Shown here in pieces: positions 18,337-29,039 of a stretch of DNA of 64,000 bases; position 1 is the stretch's first letter, and every line of letters begins with the position of its first letter. Location of the stretch: positions 124,001-188,000 of the forward strand of contig NZ_CVRM01000011.1 of NCBI RefSeq assembly GCF_001258055.1. Reading direction: 5' to 3'. A program made the translations under genes and the position numbers. A model generated the notes under the pieces. It saw only the letters and a program-made list of their open reading frames with translations. It had not been told where the DNA came from and did no database searches. The DNA is from Phaeobacter italicus (GTDB lineage: Bacteria; Pseudomonadota; Alphaproteobacteria; Rhodobacterales; Rhodobacteraceae).

Positions 18337-18702
18337 GTGGAAGAGATGTTGCGGGAATACCTCCCGATTCTGGTGTTTCTGGCCGTAGCGGTCGGGCTTG
18401 GAATTGTTCTTATTTTGGCGGCAGTTGTACTTGCCGTCCGCAATCCGGACCCCGAAAAGGTCAGTGCTTATGAATGCGGTTTCAACGCATTCGATGACGC
18501 GCGTATGAAATTCGACGTACGTTTTTACCTCGTGTCGATTCTGTTCATCATTTTTGACTTGGAAATTGCATTCCTGTTCCCCTGGGCCGTCGGCTTCAAG
18601 GACATCAGTGATGCGGGCTTCTGGTCGATGATGGTGTTCCTCGCAGTCCTGACCATCGGTTTTGCCTATGAATGGAAGAAAGGGGCCCTGGAATGGGAGT
18701 GA
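18337..18702 (+). CDS. nuoA: NADH-quinone oxidoreductase subunit A
   Basis: Three-helix membrane subunit (121 residues) at the junction of the peripheral and membrane arms of complex I. It has the conserved loop [20 protein letters not shown] with the quinone-pathway Cys, and EIAFLFPWA in the last helices. The GTG start has AAGGAG 7 bases upstream. First gene of the nuoA-N operon. Its stop overlaps the nuoB start region. Confidence 0.97.
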   Translation: MEEMLREYLPILVFLAVAVGLGIVLILAAVVLAVRNPDPEKVSAYECGFNAFDDARMKFDVRFYLVSILFIIFDLEIAFLFPWAVGFKDISDAGFWSMMVFLAVLTIGFAYEWKKGALEWE

Positions 18703-19226
18703 TGACCGGAGCCAACACCGCAGGTGTCGACAAGGAAATGGTCACTCAGGCCCTGAACGCTGAGCTTCAGGATAAGGGGTTTCTTCTGACCTCTGCCGAG
18801 GACATCATCAACTGGGCCCGCACCGGCTCGCTGCACTGGATGACCTTTGGTCTGGCGTGCTGCGCGGTTGAGATGATGCACACCTCCATGCCGCGCTACG
18901 ACGCCGAGCGGTTCGGCATCGCCCCCCGCGCCTCTCCGCGTCAATCGGACGTGATGATTGTGGCCGGGACGCTGACCAACAAGATGGCTCCTGCGTTGCG
19001 CAAGGTTTACGACCAGATGCCCGAGCCACGCTATGTGATCTCGATGGGCTCCTGTGCGAACGGCGGTGGCTACTACCACTACAGCTATTCGGTGGTTCGC
19101 GGCTGTGACCGTGTTGTGCCGGTTGATGTTTACGTGCCGGGCTGCCCTCCGACGGCAGAAGCTCTGCTTTACGGTCTGATGCAGCTGCAGCGCAAAATCC
19201 GCCGCACCGGCACGCTCGTGCGCTAA
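18693..19226 (+). CDS. nuoB: NADH-quinone oxidoreductase subunit B
   Basis: Carries the terminal 4Fe-4S cluster N2 that reduces quinone. It has the tandem Cys of LACCAVEM, the [17 protein letters not shown] segment and [15 protein letters not shown], which together hold N2. 177 residues from ATG 18693; a second ATG at 18702 overlaps the nuoA stop and is possible. Confidence 0.97.
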   Translation: MGVMTGANTAGVDKEMVTQALNAELQDKGFLLTSAEDIINWARTGSLHWMTFGLACCAVEMMHTSMPRYDAERFGIAPRASPRQSDVMIVAGTLTNKMAPALRKVYDQMPEPRYVISMGSCANGGGYYHYSYSVVRGCDRVVPVDVYVPGCPPTAEALLYGLMQLQRKIRRTGTLVR

Positions 19227-19250
19227 GTGGCTTTGGTTGGAGAGACGAAA

Positions 19251-19856
19251 ATGACTGAAGCCCTGAAAGAACTCGGCGCCCAGATCGAAGCGAAACGTCC
19301 TGACTGTGTGATCGGCTGGGATGTGACCTTTGACGAGCTGAACGTCGACGTTGCCCCGGCAAACATCGCCGGGTTTGTTGAGTTCCTCAAGAACGACCCT
19401 ACCTGCAAATTCTCTTCTCTGGTGGATGTGACCGCGGTTGACTACCCCGAGCGCGCCAAGCGCTTTGATGTGGTCTACCACTTCCTGTCCATGTACCAGA
19501 ACCAGCGGATCCGCCTGCGGGTGTCGATCCGTGAGGATGAGATGGTTCCGTCGATCGTGGATGTGCACCCCTCCGCCAACTGGTTTGAGCGGGAGGTGTT
19601 CGACATGTTCGGCATCCTGTTCACCGGCCACCCGGACCTGCGCCGCATCCTGACCGACTATGGTTTCCGTGGCTATCCGCTGCGCAAGGATTTCCCGACC
19701 ACCGGTTACACCGAGGTCCGTTACGACGAGGCGCAAAAGCGCGTTGTCTACGAACCGGTGAGCCTGGTTCAGGAGTACCGCCAGTTTGACTTCATGAGCC
19801 CGTGGGAGGGTGCCGAATACATCCTGCCCGGCGACGAGAAAGAGGGGGCGAAGTAA
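19251..19856 (+). CDS. nuoC: NADH-quinone oxidoreductase subunit C
   Basis: Structural peripheral-arm subunit (201 residues) of the 30-kDa family, with the signature ERE(V/A)FDMFGI and [23 protein letters not shown]. Start ATG has GGAGAG upstream; an in-frame GTG at 19227 directly after nuoB lacks a ribosome site. The stop overlaps nuoD (TAATG). It is not fused to nuoD, unlike in enterobacteria. Confidence 0.97.
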   Translation: MTEALKELGAQIEAKRPDCVIGWDVTFDELNVDVAPANIAGFVEFLKNDPTCKFSSLVDVTAVDYPERAKRFDVVYHFLSMYQNQRIRLRVSIREDEMVPSIVDVHPSANWFEREVFDMFGILFTGHPDLRRILTDYGFRGYPLRKDFPTTGYTEVRYDEAQKRVVYEPVSLVQEYRQFDFMSPWEGAEYILPGDEKEGAK

Positions 19857-21067
19857 TGGACGGCTCCAAAATGGACGACGCCCTGACCGGCGAACAGAAG
19901 ATCCGTAACTTCAACATCAACTTCGGCCCGCAACACCCTGCGGCACACGGCGTTCTGCGTCTGGTGCTGGAGCTGGACGGCGAAATCGTTGAGCGCTGCG
20001 ACCCGCATATCGGCCTGTTGCACCGCGGCACCGAAAAGCTGATGGAAAGCCGGACGTACCTGCAGAACCTGCCGTATTTCGACCGCCTCGATTACGTGGC
20101 GCCGATGAATCAGGAACATGCCTGGTGTCTGGCCATCGAAAAGCTGACCGGCGTGGAAGTTCCGCGTCGCGCTTCGCTGATCCGCGTTCTCTATTCGGAG
20201 ATCGGCCGCATCCTCAATCACCTGCTGAACGTGACCACGCAGGCGATGGACGTTGGCGCGCTGACCCCGCCGCTGTGGGGCTTTGAAGAGCGCGAGAAGC
20301 TGATGATCTTCTACGAACGCGCCTGCGGTGCCCGTCTGCACGCGGCCTATTTCCGGCCCGGCGGTGTTCACCAGGATCTGCCCGACGCGCTGATCGACGA
20401 CATCGAAGCCTGGACCTATACATTCCCGGCTGTGATGGATGACATCGATGGTCTGCTGACCGAAAACCGGATTTTCAAACAGCGTAACGCCGATATTGGT
20501 GTTGTGACTGAAGAGGACATCCTGAACTACGGCTTCTCTGGTGTGATGGTTCGTGGCTCTGGCCTTGCATGGGACCTGCGTCGCTCGCAGCCTTACGAGT
20601 GCTATGACGAATTTGATTTCCAGATCCCCGTTGGCAAGAACGGCGACTGCTACGACCGCTATCTTGTCCGCATGGAAGAGATGCGCCAGTCGCTGTCGAT
20701 CATCCGTCAGTGTATCGGCAAGCTGCGCGAAACACCGGGTGATGTTCTAGCCCGTGGCAAGCTGACCCCGCCCAAGCGCGGCGACATGAAAACCTCGATG
20801 GAGAGCCTGATCCACCACTTCAAGCTCTACACCGAAGGGTTCCACGTGCCTGCTGGCGAAGTTTACGCCGCTGTTGAAGCGCCCAAGGGCGAATTCGGCG
20901 TCTATCTTGTGGCCGACGGCACCAACAAACCCTACCGCGCCAAGCTGCGCGCGCCGGGCTACCTGCACCTGCAAGCCATGGACTACGTGGCCAAAGGACA
21001 CCAACTGGCCGACGTGGCTGCCATTATCGGCACCATGGACGTCGTATTTGGAGAGATTGACCGCTAA
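19856..21067 (+). CDS. nuoD: NADH-quinone oxidoreductase subunit D
   Basis: The 49-kDa subunit (403 residues) forming the quinone cavity with Nuo[11 protein letters not shown] near the N-terminus carries the quinone-ligating His, and the HRGTEKLME and C-terminal DVVFGEIDR signatures are present. It starts one base inside the nuoC stop; an alternative ATG lies at 19871. Confidence 0.97.
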   Translation: MDGSKMDDALTGEQKIRNFNINFGPQHPAAHGVLRLVLELDGEIVERCDPHIGLLHRGTEKLMESRTYLQNLPYFDRLDYVAPMNQEHAWCLAIEKLTGVEVPRRASLIRVLYSEIGRILNHLLNVTTQAMDVGALTPPLWGFEEREKLMIFYERACGARLHAAYFRPGGVHQDLPDALIDDIEAWTYTFPAVMDDIDGLLTENRIFKQRNADIGVVTEEDILNYGFSGVMVRGSGLAWDLRRSQPYECYDEFDFQIPVGKNGDCYDRYLVRMEEMRQSLSIIRQCIGKLRETPGDVLARGKLTPPKRGDMKTSMESLIHHFKLYTEGFHVPAGEVYAAVEAPKGEFGVYLVADGTNKPYRAKLRAPGYLHLQAMDYVAKGHQLADVAAIIGTMDVVFGEIDR

Positions 21068-22242
21068 TGCTCCGTCGTCTGCATTCCGAACAACCCGAAA
21101 GCTTTGCCTTCACGCCTGAGAACCAGACCTGGGCTGAAGCGCAGATCACCAAGTTCCCAGAAGGCCGCCAGGCCAGCGCGATCATTCCGCTGCTGTGGCG
21201 CGCACAGGAGCAGGAAGGCTGGCTGACCAAGCCCGCAATCGAATATGTCGCGGACATGCTGGGCATGGCCTATATTCGTGCGCTTGAGGTTGCGTCCTTC
21301 TACTTCATGTTCCAGCTGCAACCGACTGGCTCTGTTGCACATGTTCAGATCTGCGGCACCACGTCCTGCATGATCTGCGGTGCCGAGGACCTGATCGCTG
21401 TCTGCAAGGAAAAGATCGCGAACAAGCCGTTCACCCTGTCGGCAGACGGCAAGTTCACCTGGGAAGAGGTCGAATGCCTTGGTGCCTGCACCAACGCTCC
21501 GATGGCTCAGATCGGCAAAGACTACTACGAAGACCTGACGGCTGAGGGCTTTGCCAAGCTGCTTGACGATCTGGCGGCTGGCCAGGTTCCGCTGCCCGGC
21601 CCGCAAAATGGCCGTTATGCGGCAGAGCCGAAGTCCGGTCTGACCTCGCTCACCGAATATGAGAGCGGCAAGACCCAATATAACGCTTCGGTCCAGCTGG
21701 CTGCGGACATTGGTGATACCGTCAAGCGGATCGACGGGACCGAGGTTCCGATCCTGACGCCGTGGATTGGCAAGGATGGCAAGGTTGCCGGTCGCGACAC
21801 CGCTGACACTCCGCCGCCAGCCCCGAAACAGGCTGTCCCGGCCGCCAAGCAGGCAGCTGCTGCCAAGAAGGCCGCTGCTGAAAAGCCCAAGAAATCCGCT
21901 GTTCAAGAGCCCGCATCCCCCGAGGGTGGTGCAGCTGCTGTTGCCGAGAAAGAGCCAGAGACCCTCTCTGCGGCGCGTGGCGGTCAGGCAGATGATCTCA
22001 AGATGCTGAAGGGCGTTGGCCCGAAGCTGGAAGAGACGCTGAACGAACTGGGCTTTTTCCACTTTGATCAGATTGCTGCGTGGAGCGAGGCGGAGATCGC
22101 CTGGGTCGACAGCCGTTTGAAGTTCAAGGGCCGCATTGAGCGTGACGGTTGGATCGAGCAGGCAAAACAGCTCGCTTCCGGTGAAGAGACCGAATTCGCC
22201 AAGAAGGCAAAAGCAGACGATCGCTACGGCGACGACGACTAA
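21067..22242 (+). CDS. nuoE: NADH-quinone oxidoreductase subunit E with C-terminal helix-hairpin-helix-like extension
   Basis: Thioredoxin-like 24-kDa subunit with the N1a 2Fe-2S cluster, ligated by Cys96, Cys101, Cys137 and Cys141 within about 1-178. At 391 residues it is more than twice the usual length. After the core comes a conserved-looking segment, an Ala/Lys/Pro-rich linker (about 255-300), and a small domain from about 309 with [20 protein letters not shown]. This is a helix-hairpin-helix-type motif, also found in some alphaproteobacterial ribosomal L21 tails. Role of the tail is unknown. Coupled to nuoD by TAATG. Confidence 0.95.
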   Translation: MLRRLHSEQPESFAFTPENQTWAEAQITKFPEGRQASAIIPLLWRAQEQEGWLTKPAIEYVADMLGMAYIRALEVASFYFMFQLQPTGSVAHVQICGTTSCMICGAEDLIAVCKEKIANKPFTLSADGKFTWEEVECLGACTNAPMAQIGKDYYEDLTAEGFAKLLDDLAAGQVPLPGPQNGRYAAEPKSGLTSLTEYESGKTQYNASVQLAADIGDTVKRIDGTEVPILTPWIGKDGKVAGRDTADTPPPAPKQAVPAAKQAAAAKKAAAEKPKKSAVQEPASPEGGAAAVAEKEPETLSAARGGQADDLKMLKGVGPKLEETLNELGFFHFDQIAAWSEAEIAWVDSRLKFKGRIERDGWIEQAKQLASGEETEFAKKAKADDRYGDDD

Positions 22243-22296
22243 AGAAACAACAGCGCCTCTGCCTGATTGCGGGCAGGGGCCAGACATCAGGACCAA

Positions 22297-22524
22297 ATGA
22301 GCGCAGAACGCGAAAAGGCACTGGCAGCAAAAGGACGGCACATCGCATTGGTGATTGCTGCAACCATGCTTGGCTGGCTTGCCGTGACGCTGTTCATCGG
22401 CCCCGCTCTGGGGCTCGCCGGACGCTACGCTTTACTGTTCGATTTTGCCGCGCTTGCTGGCTTTATCTATGCAGGGGTCAACATTTTTCAACTCTGGCGG
22501 ATGCGCCAGGACAGCCAAAGGTAG
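22297..22524 (+). CDS. Small two-helix membrane protein (DUF5337-like) in nuo operon
   Basis: 75 residues: a short charged N-terminus, then two hydrophobic helices (about 13-37 and 44-64) and a basic C-terminus ending LWRMRQDSQR. It resembles the DUF5337 family that I know from Rhodobacterales nuo operons. It lies between nuoE and nuoF, ending 6 bases before nuoF. Possible complex I accessory or assembly factor; no experimental role known to me. Confidence 0.75.
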   Translation: MSAEREKALAAKGRHIALVIAATMLGWLAVTLFIGPALGLAGRYALLFDFAALAGFIYAGVNIFQLWRMRQDSQR

Positions 22525-22530
22525 GCAGAC

Positions 22531-23829
22531 ATGCTGAAGGACCAGGACCGGATCTTTACCAACCTTTATGGGATGCATGAGCGCACGCTGGCAGGCGCCA
22601 AACAGCGCGGCCATTGGGATGGCACCGCAGGCCTCATCGAAAAAGGGCGGGACTGGATCATCCAGACCATGAAAGACTCTGGTCTGCGCGGCCGCGGCGG
22701 TGCGGGCTTCCCTACGGGTCTGAAGTGGTCCTTCATGCCCAAGGAGAGCGACGGTCGTCCCTCTTATCTCGTCATCAACGCTGACGAATCCGAGCCGGGC
22801 ACCTGTAAAGACCGCGAAATCATGCGTCACGATCCGCATACGCTGATCGAGGGCGCGCTGATCGCTTCTTTCGCGATGAATGCGCACACCTGCTACATCT
22901 ATCTGCGCGGCGAATACATCCGCGAGCGTGAAGCCCTGCAGGCCGCGATTGATGAAGCCTATGACAACGGTCTTCTGGGTCGCAACGCAGCGGGGTCCGG
23001 TTGGGATTTCGACGTTTTCCTGCATCACGGTGCAGGCGCGTATATCTGTGGTGAAGAAACCGCGCTGATCGAAAGCCTGGAAGGCAAAAAGGGCATGCCC
23101 CGCATGAAACCGCCGTTCCCGGCGGGTGCGGGTCTTTATGGCTGTCCGACCACCGTGAACAACGTGGAATCGATCGCCGTTGTGCCGACCATCCTGCGCC
23201 GAGGTGCGGATTGGTTTGCAGGCTTTGGCCGCCCGAACAACGCAGGCACCAAGCTGTTTGCGATCTCTGGCCACGTCAACAACCCCTGTGTTGTCGAAGA
23301 GGCGATGAGCATCTCGTTTGAAGAGCTGATCGAAAAACACTGCGGCGGCATCCGTGGCGGTTGGGACAACCTGCTGGCAGTGATCCCCGGTGGGTCTTCC
23401 GTGCCGTGTGTCCGCGGTGAGAACATGCGCGATGCGATCATGGACTTTGACTACCTGCGCGGCGAACTGGGGTCCGGCCTTGGCACCGCGGCGGTCATCG
23501 TCATGGACAAGCAGACCGATATCATCAAGGCGATCTGGCGTCTGTCCAAGTTCTACAAACACGAAAGCTGCGGCCAGTGCACTCCTTGTCGCGAAGGCAC
23601 CGGCTGGATGATGCGCGTGATGGACCGTCTGGTGAAGGGCGAGGCAGAGCTGGAAGAGATCGACATGCTTTGGGATGTGACCAAACAGGTTGAAGGCCAC
23701 ACCATCTGCGCGCTTGGCGATGCGGCTGCATGGCCGATCCAGGGCCTGATCCGCAACTTCCGCGAGGAAATCGAAGACCGCATCAAAGCACAGAAGTCCG
23801 GGCGCATGGGCGCCATGGCGGCGGAATAA
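22531..23829 (+). CDS. nuoF: NADH-quinone oxidoreductase subunit F
   Basis: Binds NADH and FMN and holds cluster N3, the electron entry point. 432 residues. The FMN/NADH glycine-rich loop is [13 protein letters not shown] (54-66), and the 4Fe-4S ligands are Cys347, Cys350, Cys353 ([10 protein letters not shown]) and Cys393 (TICALGD). Preceded by an AGGTAGG site. Confidence 0.97.
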   Translation: MLKDQDRIFTNLYGMHERTLAGAKQRGHWDGTAGLIEKGRDWIIQTMKDSGLRGRGGAGFPTGLKWSFMPKESDGRPSYLVINADESEPGTCKDREIMRHDPHTLIEGALIASFAMNAHTCYIYLRGEYIREREALQAAIDEAYDNGLLGRNAAGSGWDFDVFLHHGAGAYICGEETALIESLEGKKGMPRMKPPFPAGAGLYGCPTTVNNVESIAVVPTILRRGADWFAGFGRPNNAGTKLFAISGHVNNPCVVEEAMSISFEELIEKHCGGIRGGWDNLLAVIPGGSSVPCVRGENMRDAIMDFDYLRGELGSGLGTAAVIVMDKQTDIIKAIWRLSKFYKHESCGQCTPCREGTGWMMRVMDRLVKGEAELEEIDMLWDVTKQVEGHTICALGDAAAWPIQGLIRNFREEIEDRIKAQKSGRMGAMAAE

Positions 23830-23846
23830 GGCCGGGGGTGCTGAGG

Positions 23847-24194
23847 ATGCTGGGCGTAACAAAAACCTTTGCCTTGATCGGCCTTTGTGCCGGGGCTCTG
23901 GCGGGCTGTGCCGATCTGGTGAACAATCGCCCGCTTTATGGCGGCGTGCCGTTCAAGGCAAAGGCCAAAGCGGTCGACAAGAAAGCGGATCGTGCGGTGT
24001 TCACCGTTGCGGTGTCCGATGCGACCCGCTCGCTGGAAGGCGCCCGGCTTGCCGCCCATCACGAGGGCGTCCGCTACTGCATCGAAAACTATGGCACCTC
24101 CAAGATTGCCTGGCAGGCGGATCCGCTGAATGCGGATGATGCCGTGCCGCTGGCTGGCGGGGATGCCGTTTATGGCGGAACCTGCACCCCGTGA
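23847..24194 (+). CDS. Small predicted lipoprotein in nuo operon, unknown function
   Basis: 115 residues with a lipobox LAGC (18-21) after a hydrophobic N-terminus, so probably membrane-anchored in the periplasm. The mature part has YCIENYGTSKIAW and a C-terminal YGGTCTP; the two Cys may pair. It starts 18 bases after nuoF. A GTG at 23838 is an alternative start. No family recognised. Confidence 0.65.
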   Translation: MLGVTKTFALIGLCAGALAGCADLVNNRPLYGGVPFKAKAKAVDKKADRAVFTVAVSDATRSLEGARLAAHHEGVRYCIENYGTSKIAWQADPLNADDAVPLAGGDAVYGGTCTP

Positions 24195-24304
24195 TCGGGG
24201 CTGCGGCATATCCTGTGGCAGCGAACCGCGCGCTGGCACCGGTGTTATTGCATAACGCCGGTCTGTCGCGTCGTTGTGGGCACTCCAATTCCAAGGAGCG
24301 TTCC

Positions 24305-24712
24305 ATGAAGCACACACTGATCGCCGCTATTGCTGCCAGCCTCGTGCTGGTGCCAGGTCTTGCCACTGCCAAGCCGTCCCTGCGGGACGTGCCCGAAATC
24401 GAAGATCCGCTGTTCGCGGTCGCCCTGGCAAAGGAAGTTGCGGATCACTGCGACTCTCTGTCTGCGCGGTTCTTCAAAGGCCTCGGTGAATTGCGCCGCC
24501 TTCGTGCGCGCGCCAACCAGCTGGGCTACACCGATACGGAAATCCGGGCCTACATCAGCTCGGACGCCGAAAAGTCCCGGATGCGGGCCAAGGGAGAACG
24601 CTTCCTGGCGCAAAACGGGGTCTCATACGAGAAAACGGAAACATTCTGTACGTTTGGTCGTGCGGAAATCAAGAAAAACAGCGCGATCGGCGTGTTACTG
24701 AGGGCGAAATAG
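24305..24712 (+). CDS. DUF5333-like exported protein in nuo operon
   Basis: 135 residues with a signal peptide cleaved near LATAKP and preceded by AAGGAG. The mature part is helical with LRDVPEIEDPLFAVALAKEV and a YISSDAEKSRMRAKGE segment. Two Cys (DHC, TFC) may form a disulfide. It matches what I recall of DUF5333, a Rhodobacterales family found next to nuoG. It ends 3 bases before nuoG. Confidence 0.75.
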   Translation: MKHTLIAAIAASLVLVPGLATAKPSLRDVPEIEDPLFAVALAKEVADHCDSLSARFFKGLGELRRLRARANQLGYTDTEIRAYISSDAEKSRMRAKGERFLAQNGVSYEKTETFCTFGRAEIKKNSAIGVLLRAK

Positions 24713-24715
24713 ACC

Positions 24716-26698
24716 ATGTCTGACCTCCGCAAGATCAACATTGACGGAACCGAGATTGAGGTGGATGGGGCGATGACCCTGATCCAGGCGTGTGAAGAGG
24801 CAGGGGTTGAAATCCCGCGTTTCTGCTATCACGAGCGCCTGTCCATTGCGGGCAACTGCCGTATGTGCCTGGTTGAGGTTGTTGGCGGTCCGCCGAAACC
24901 TGCGGCCTCCTGCGCGATGCAGGTGCGCGATCTTCGCCCCGGTCCAGAAGGTCAGGCCCCGCAGGTCAAGACCAACTCTCCGATGGTCAAAAAGGCGCGC
25001 GAAGGGGTGATGGAGTTCCTGCTCATCAACCACCCGCTTGACTGCCCGATTTGTGACCAGGGTGGCGAATGCGACCTGCAGGATCAGGCGATGGCCTATG
25101 GCGTCGATTTCTCGCGCTTCCGCGAAGCAAAGCGTGCGGTTGATGATCTCGATCTCGGTCCGCTCGTCGGCACTGCAATGACCCGCTGCATTTCCTGCAC
25201 GCGCTGCGTTCGTTTCACCACCGAAGTCGCGGGCATCACTCAGATGGGCCAGACCGGGCGTGGTGAAGATTCAGAGATCACCAGCTATCTGAATGAAACC
25301 CTGGACAGCAATCTTCAGGGCAACATTATCGACCTCTGCCCGGTTGGCGCGCTGACCTCCAAACCTTATGCGTTTACCGCCCGTCCGTGGGAGCTGACCA
25401 AGACCGAAACCATCGACGTGATGGACGCGCTTGGCTCCAACATCCGTGTTGACACCAAGGGCCGCGAAGTGATGCGGATCCTGCCGCGCAACCATGACGG
25501 CGTGAACGAGGAATGGATCAGCGACAAGACCCGCTTTGTCTGGGACGGCCTGCGCCGCCAGCGCCTGGATCGTCCTTACGTGCGTGTCGATGGCAAACTG
25601 AAGCCCGCAACATGGCCCGAAGCGCTTGAGGCTGTTGCCTCGGCAATGAAGGGCAAGAAGGTTGCTGGTCTGATCGGTGATCTTGTTTCTGTCGAGGCTG
25701 CATTTGCGCTGAAACAGCTGATCGAAAGCCTGGGTGGCAAGGTTGAGGCCCGCACCGACAATGCACGCCTGCCCATCGGCAACCGTGCAGGCTATGTCGG
25801 GTCCGCAGCGATCGAAGATATCGACACCGCGCAAGAGATCATCCTGATCGGCACCAACCCCCGTGACGAAGCACCGGTTCTGAACGCCCGCATTCGCAAG
25901 GCATGGCTGAAGGGCGCAAACGTCAAGCTGGTCGGCAAGGCTGTTGATCTGACCTACGACTATGATCACGTCGGAACCGATCGCGCTGCGCTTGATGGTC
26001 TTTCGGCTTCGGATGGTGCGTTGGTAATCGTGGGGCAGGGCGCCCTGCGCGAGGCTGACGGTCTTGCGGTTCTCGCCAAGGCACAATCGCTGGGCAACAT
26101 GCTGGTCCTGCACACTGCGGCATCCCGCGTGGGCGCAATGGACATCAATGCCGTCACCGAGGGTGGCCTTGCGGCGGCGATTGATGGTGCCGAGGTGATC
26201 TACAACCTTGGTGCTGATGAGGTCGAAATTGATGCAGGTGCCTTTGTGGTTTACCAAGGCAGCCACGGTGATCGCGGCGCACATCGTGCTGATGTGATCC
26301 TGCCGGGTGCGGCCTACACCGAGGAAAACGGTCTCTTCGTGAATACCGAAGGTCGTCCGCAGCTGGCCATGCGTGCCAGCTTTGCCCCCGGTGAAGCGAA
26401 AGAGAACTGGGCGATCCTGCGGGCACTGTCTGCGGAGCTGGATGCAAAGCTTGGCTATGACTCGCTGGCACAGCTGCGCAGCGCCCTGATTGCCGAGGTG
26501 CCGCATCTGGCGCGCATCGACGAGGTGATCGAAAACGACGGCGAAGCGCTTGCGCAGGATGCAATGGGTAAGGCGGACTTCCTCACGGCAGTGAAGGATT
26601 TCTATCTGACCAACCCGATTGCGCGGTCCTCGCAGCTGATGGCCGAACTGTCCGCGAACGCCAAGGCGCGCAGCGCCGAGAAGATCGCGGCGGAGTGA
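24716..26698 (+). CDS. nuoG: NADH-quinone oxidoreductase subunit G
   Basis: The 75-kDa subunit (660 residues) carrying most of the peripheral-arm Fe-S chain. 2Fe-2S ligands are Cys37, Cys48, Cys51 and Cys66. A His/Cys 4Fe-4S site lies in [17 protein letters not shown], and a further cluster in [17 protein letters not shown]. The C-terminal molybdopterin-oxidoreductase-like domain is inactive as in other NuoG. The next gene's GTG overlaps its stop codon. Confidence 0.97.
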   Translation: MSDLRKINIDGTEIEVDGAMTLIQACEEAGVEIPRFCYHERLSIAGNCRMCLVEVVGGPPKPAASCAMQVRDLRPGPEGQAPQVKTNSPMVKKAREGVMEFLLINHPLDCPICDQGGECDLQDQAMAYGVDFSRFREAKRAVDDLDLGPLVGTAMTRCISCTRCVRFTTEVAGITQMGQTGRGEDSEITSYLNETLDSNLQGNIIDLCPVGALTSKPYAFTARPWELTKTETIDVMDALGSNIRVDTKGREVMRILPRNHDGVNEEWISDKTRFVWDGLRRQRLDRPYVRVDGKLKPATWPEALEAVASAMKGKKVAGLIGDLVSVEAAFALKQLIESLGGKVEARTDNARLPIGNRAGYVGSAAIEDIDTAQEIILIGTNPRDEAPVLNARIRKAWLKGANVKLVGKAVDLTYDYDHVGTDRAALDGLSASDGALVIVGQGALREADGLAVLAKAQSLGNMLVLHTAASRVGAMDINAVTEGGLAAAIDGAEVIYNLGADEVEIDAGAFVVYQGSHGDRGAHRADVILPGAAYTEENGLFVNTEGRPQLAMRASFAPGEAKENWAILRALSAELDAKLGYDSLAQLRSALIAEVPHLARIDEVIENDGEALAQDAMGKADFLTAVKDFYLTNPIARSSQLMAELSANAKARSAEKIAAE

Positions 26699-27081
26699 TC
26701 CGGACAGCCATCATATCCCCCCTTCTGCTGGTGGCCTGCGTGCAGGCCCCACAGAGCGCGGATGCGGCGTTTTCCCCTGATTATCAGGGGGTGTCGACGC
26801 GGCTTCTCGAGGGGGATCTGGTGCAGTTCCACGTTTCCATGACCGGCGCGCGAAACAGTGCCGATCTGGACAACTACGCTGAATGCGCAGCAGCGCAATA
26901 TGCGCTGATCCGCGGATACGGATTTGCACGTCATGTGCGCACAAAAATGAAACAAGAGGGTGGCGTTCAGACCGCAGATGCTGTCTACACCATCTCGCCT
27001 TCCCTCCCGCGCGGACTGCGCACCATCGACGCCGAAGTCGTGGTCGCGGATTGCGAGGCTAACGGAATACCCACGGTGTGA
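26695..27081 (+). CDS. Small predicted lipoprotein between nuoG and nuoH, unknown function
   Basis: 128 residues starting at a GTG that overlaps the nuoG stop by 4 bases. The hydrophobic N-terminus ends in LVAC, so Cys15 may be lipidated. The mature part has [22 protein letters not shown] and a terminal [10 protein letters not shown]. It ends 6 bases before nuoH. No known family recognised, but it is clearly translated with the operon. Confidence 0.65.
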   Translation: MIRTAIISPLLLVACVQAPQSADAAFSPDYQGVSTRLLEGDLVQFHVSMTGARNSADLDNYAECAAAQYALIRGYGFARHVRTKMKQEGGVQTADAVYTISPSLPRGLRTIDAEVVVADCEANGIPTV

Positions 27082-27087
27082 GGACCT

Positions 27088-28125
27088 ATGGCTGAATTCT
27101 TTAACACCCCAGGCGGCATCGCTGTTCTGATTTTGGCGCAAGTGCTTGCAGTTGTTGCCTTTGTCATGATTTCGCTCCTGTTCCTCGTCTACGGGGACCG
27201 CAAAATCTGGGCCGCTGTCCAGATGCGTCGGGGCCCCAACGTCGTGGGCGTTTACGGCCTGCTGCAGTCGGTGGCGGACGCTCTCAAGTATGTTGTGAAA
27301 GAGGTGGTGATCCCCGCCGGTGCAGACCGGGCGGTGTTCATTCTGGCGCCTCTGACCAGCTTTGTCCTGGCGATGATCGCCTGGGCAGTTATCCCTTTCA
27401 ACGATGGTTGGGTTCTGTCGGACATCAACGTCGCAATTCTCTATGTTTTCGCGGTCTCCTCGCTTGAGGTTTACGGCGTTATCATGGGGGGCTGGGCGTC
27501 GAACTCGAAATACCCGTTCCTCGGAAGCCTGCGCTCTGCGGCGCAGATGATTTCCTACGAGGTGTCCATCGGTCTGATCATCATCGGTGTGATCCTGTCG
27601 ACAGGTTCGATGAACTTTGGCGACATCGTGCGCGCTCAGGACGGCGAGTTTGGTCTGCTGAACTGGTACTGGCTGCCGCACTTCCCGATGGTGTTCCTGT
27701 TCTTCATCTCGGCATTGGCCGAGACCAACCGCCCGCCGTTCGACCTTCCTGAAGCGGAATCCGAACTGGTTGCCGGTTACCAGGTTGAATATTCTGCAAC
27801 GCCGTTCCTGCTGTTCATGGCGGGGGAATACATCGCGATCTTCCTGATGTGTGCGCTGATGTCTCTCCTGTTCTTTGGCGGCTGGCTGTCCCCGTTCCCG
27901 TTCCTGCCCGATGGCGTTCTGTGGATGGTTGGCAAGATGGCGTTCTTCTTCTTCCTCTTCGCGATGGTAAAGGCGATCACGCCCCGCTACCGCTATGACC
28001 AGCTGATGCGTCTGGGTTGGAAAGTCTTCCTGCCGTTCTCGCTGGCCTGGGTGGTGTTCGTGGCCTTTGCTGCAAAATTTGAATGGTTCTGGGGCATCTT
28101 TGCCCGCTGGACCGTGGGAGGCTGA
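27088..28125 (+). CDS. nuoH: NADH-quinone oxidoreductase subunit H
   Basis: Membrane subunit (345 residues, about eight helices) linking the quinone site to the proton channels. It has [21 protein letters not shown] with quinone-channel Arg residues and [21 protein letters not shown], the conserved acidic loop facing the peripheral arm. Confidence 0.97.
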   Translation: MAEFFNTPGGIAVLILAQVLAVVAFVMISLLFLVYGDRKIWAAVQMRRGPNVVGVYGLLQSVADALKYVVKEVVIPAGADRAVFILAPLTSFVLAMIAWAVIPFNDGWVLSDINVAILYVFAVSSLEVYGVIMGGWASNSKYPFLGSLRSAAQMISYEVSIGLIIIGVILSTGSMNFGDIVRAQDGEFGLLNWYWLPHFPMVFLFFISALAETNRPPFDLPEAESELVAGYQVEYSATPFLLFMAGEYIAIFLMCALMSLLFFGGWLSPFPFLPDGVLWMVGKMAFFFFLFAMVKAITPRYRYDQLMRLGWKVFLPFSLAWVVFVAFAAKFEWFWGIFARWTVGG

Positions 28126-28128
28126 TAC

Positions 28129-28623
28129 ATGGCGAACCTCGACTATACCCGCGCCGCCAAATACTTCCTGCTTCAGGATTTCTGGGCTGGCATGAAACTG
28201 GGTCTGAAGTATTTCTTCGCACCCAAGGCCACCGTGAACTATCCGCACGAGAAGGGCCCGCTGTCGCCGCGCTTCCGTGGTGAGCATGCGCTGCGCCGCT
28301 ACCCCAACGGGGAAGAGCGCTGCATCGCCTGCAAACTCTGCGAGGCGGTCTGTCCTGCACAGGCGATCACCATTGATGCGGAACCCCGCGAAGATGGCTC
28401 GCGTCGCACCACCCGGTACGACATCGACATGACCAAGTGCATTTATTGCGGTTTCTGCCAAGAGGCGTGCCCGGTGGATGCCATCGTCGAAGGCCCGAAT
28501 TTTGAATTCGCCACCGAGACCCGCGAAGAGCTGTTCTACGACAAGGAAAAGCTGCTTTCGAACGGGGAACGTTGGGAAGCCGAAATCGCCCGCAACCTGG
28601 AACTGGATGCGCCGTACCGATGA
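28129..28623 (+). CDS. nuoI: NADH-quinone oxidoreductase subunit I
   Basis: Two-4Fe-4S ferredoxin subunit (164 residues) holding N6a and N6b. The cluster motifs are [12 protein letters not shown] and [12 protein letters not shown]. The amphipathic N-terminus with YFLLQDFW sits on the membrane. The stop overlaps the next start (ATGA). Confidence 0.97.
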   Translation: MANLDYTRAAKYFLLQDFWAGMKLGLKYFFAPKATVNYPHEKGPLSPRFRGEHALRRYPNGEERCIACKLCEAVCPAQAITIDAEPREDGSRRTTRYDIDMTKCIYCGFCQEACPVDAIVEGPNFEFATETREELFYDKEKLLSNGERWEAEIARNLELDAPYR

Positions 28624-29039
28624 GTGACGCCAAGAACCCGTTTGAGGCCATGATGGCCCAAGCACAGGACATGGCAAAGGCCTTGAACCCGGCGCTGGAG
28701 AGCTTCTCGCCCTCTGGCGCATTCAAGGAATTTGAGGCCCTGTGGCCGACCATGCCCAAGGACGTCATGGAGCTGATGTTCGGCAATACCGTCAACAAGG
28801 ACGGGCTGGACGCAAAGACCCGGCTGCTGCTGACGTTGGCCGGGCTGACAATGCAGGGGGCACAGGCAGATACCGCTGTGCGCCAGACCGTGCGCCACGC
28901 TCTTGAGGCGGGCGCGAAGAAACAAGAGATCGTGGAAACGATCGGACAGATGTCGGTCTTTGCCGGCATTCCGGCCATGACCCGGGCGCTGGAGCTGGCG
29001 CAGGAAGTCATGGACGCCAAAGGGGACGATGAAACATGA
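28620..29039 (+). CDS. Carboxymuconolactone decarboxylase (CMD)-fold protein within nuo operon
   Basis: 139 residues with the helical CMD/AhpD-type core (about 60-130: [42 protein letters not shown]). It has no Cys, so it cannot act as an AhpD-like CxxC peroxidase reductase. It resembles the gamma-CMD branch, whose members are often of unknown role. Overlaps nuoI by 4 bases and nuoJ by 4 bases, so it is firmly inside the operon. Confidence 0.8.
   Translation: MSDAKNPFEAMMAQAQDMAKALNPALESFSPSGAFKEFEALWPTMPKDVMELMFGNTVNKDGLDAKTRLLLTLAGLTMQGAQADTAVRQTVRHALEAGAKKQEIVETIGQMSVFAGIPAMTRALELAQEVMDAKGDDET

Noticed and set aside
26602-28722. 706-codon minus-strand open frame opposite nuoH/nuoI
   Set aside because: Antisense to clear complex I genes; composition typical of a high-GC shadow frame.
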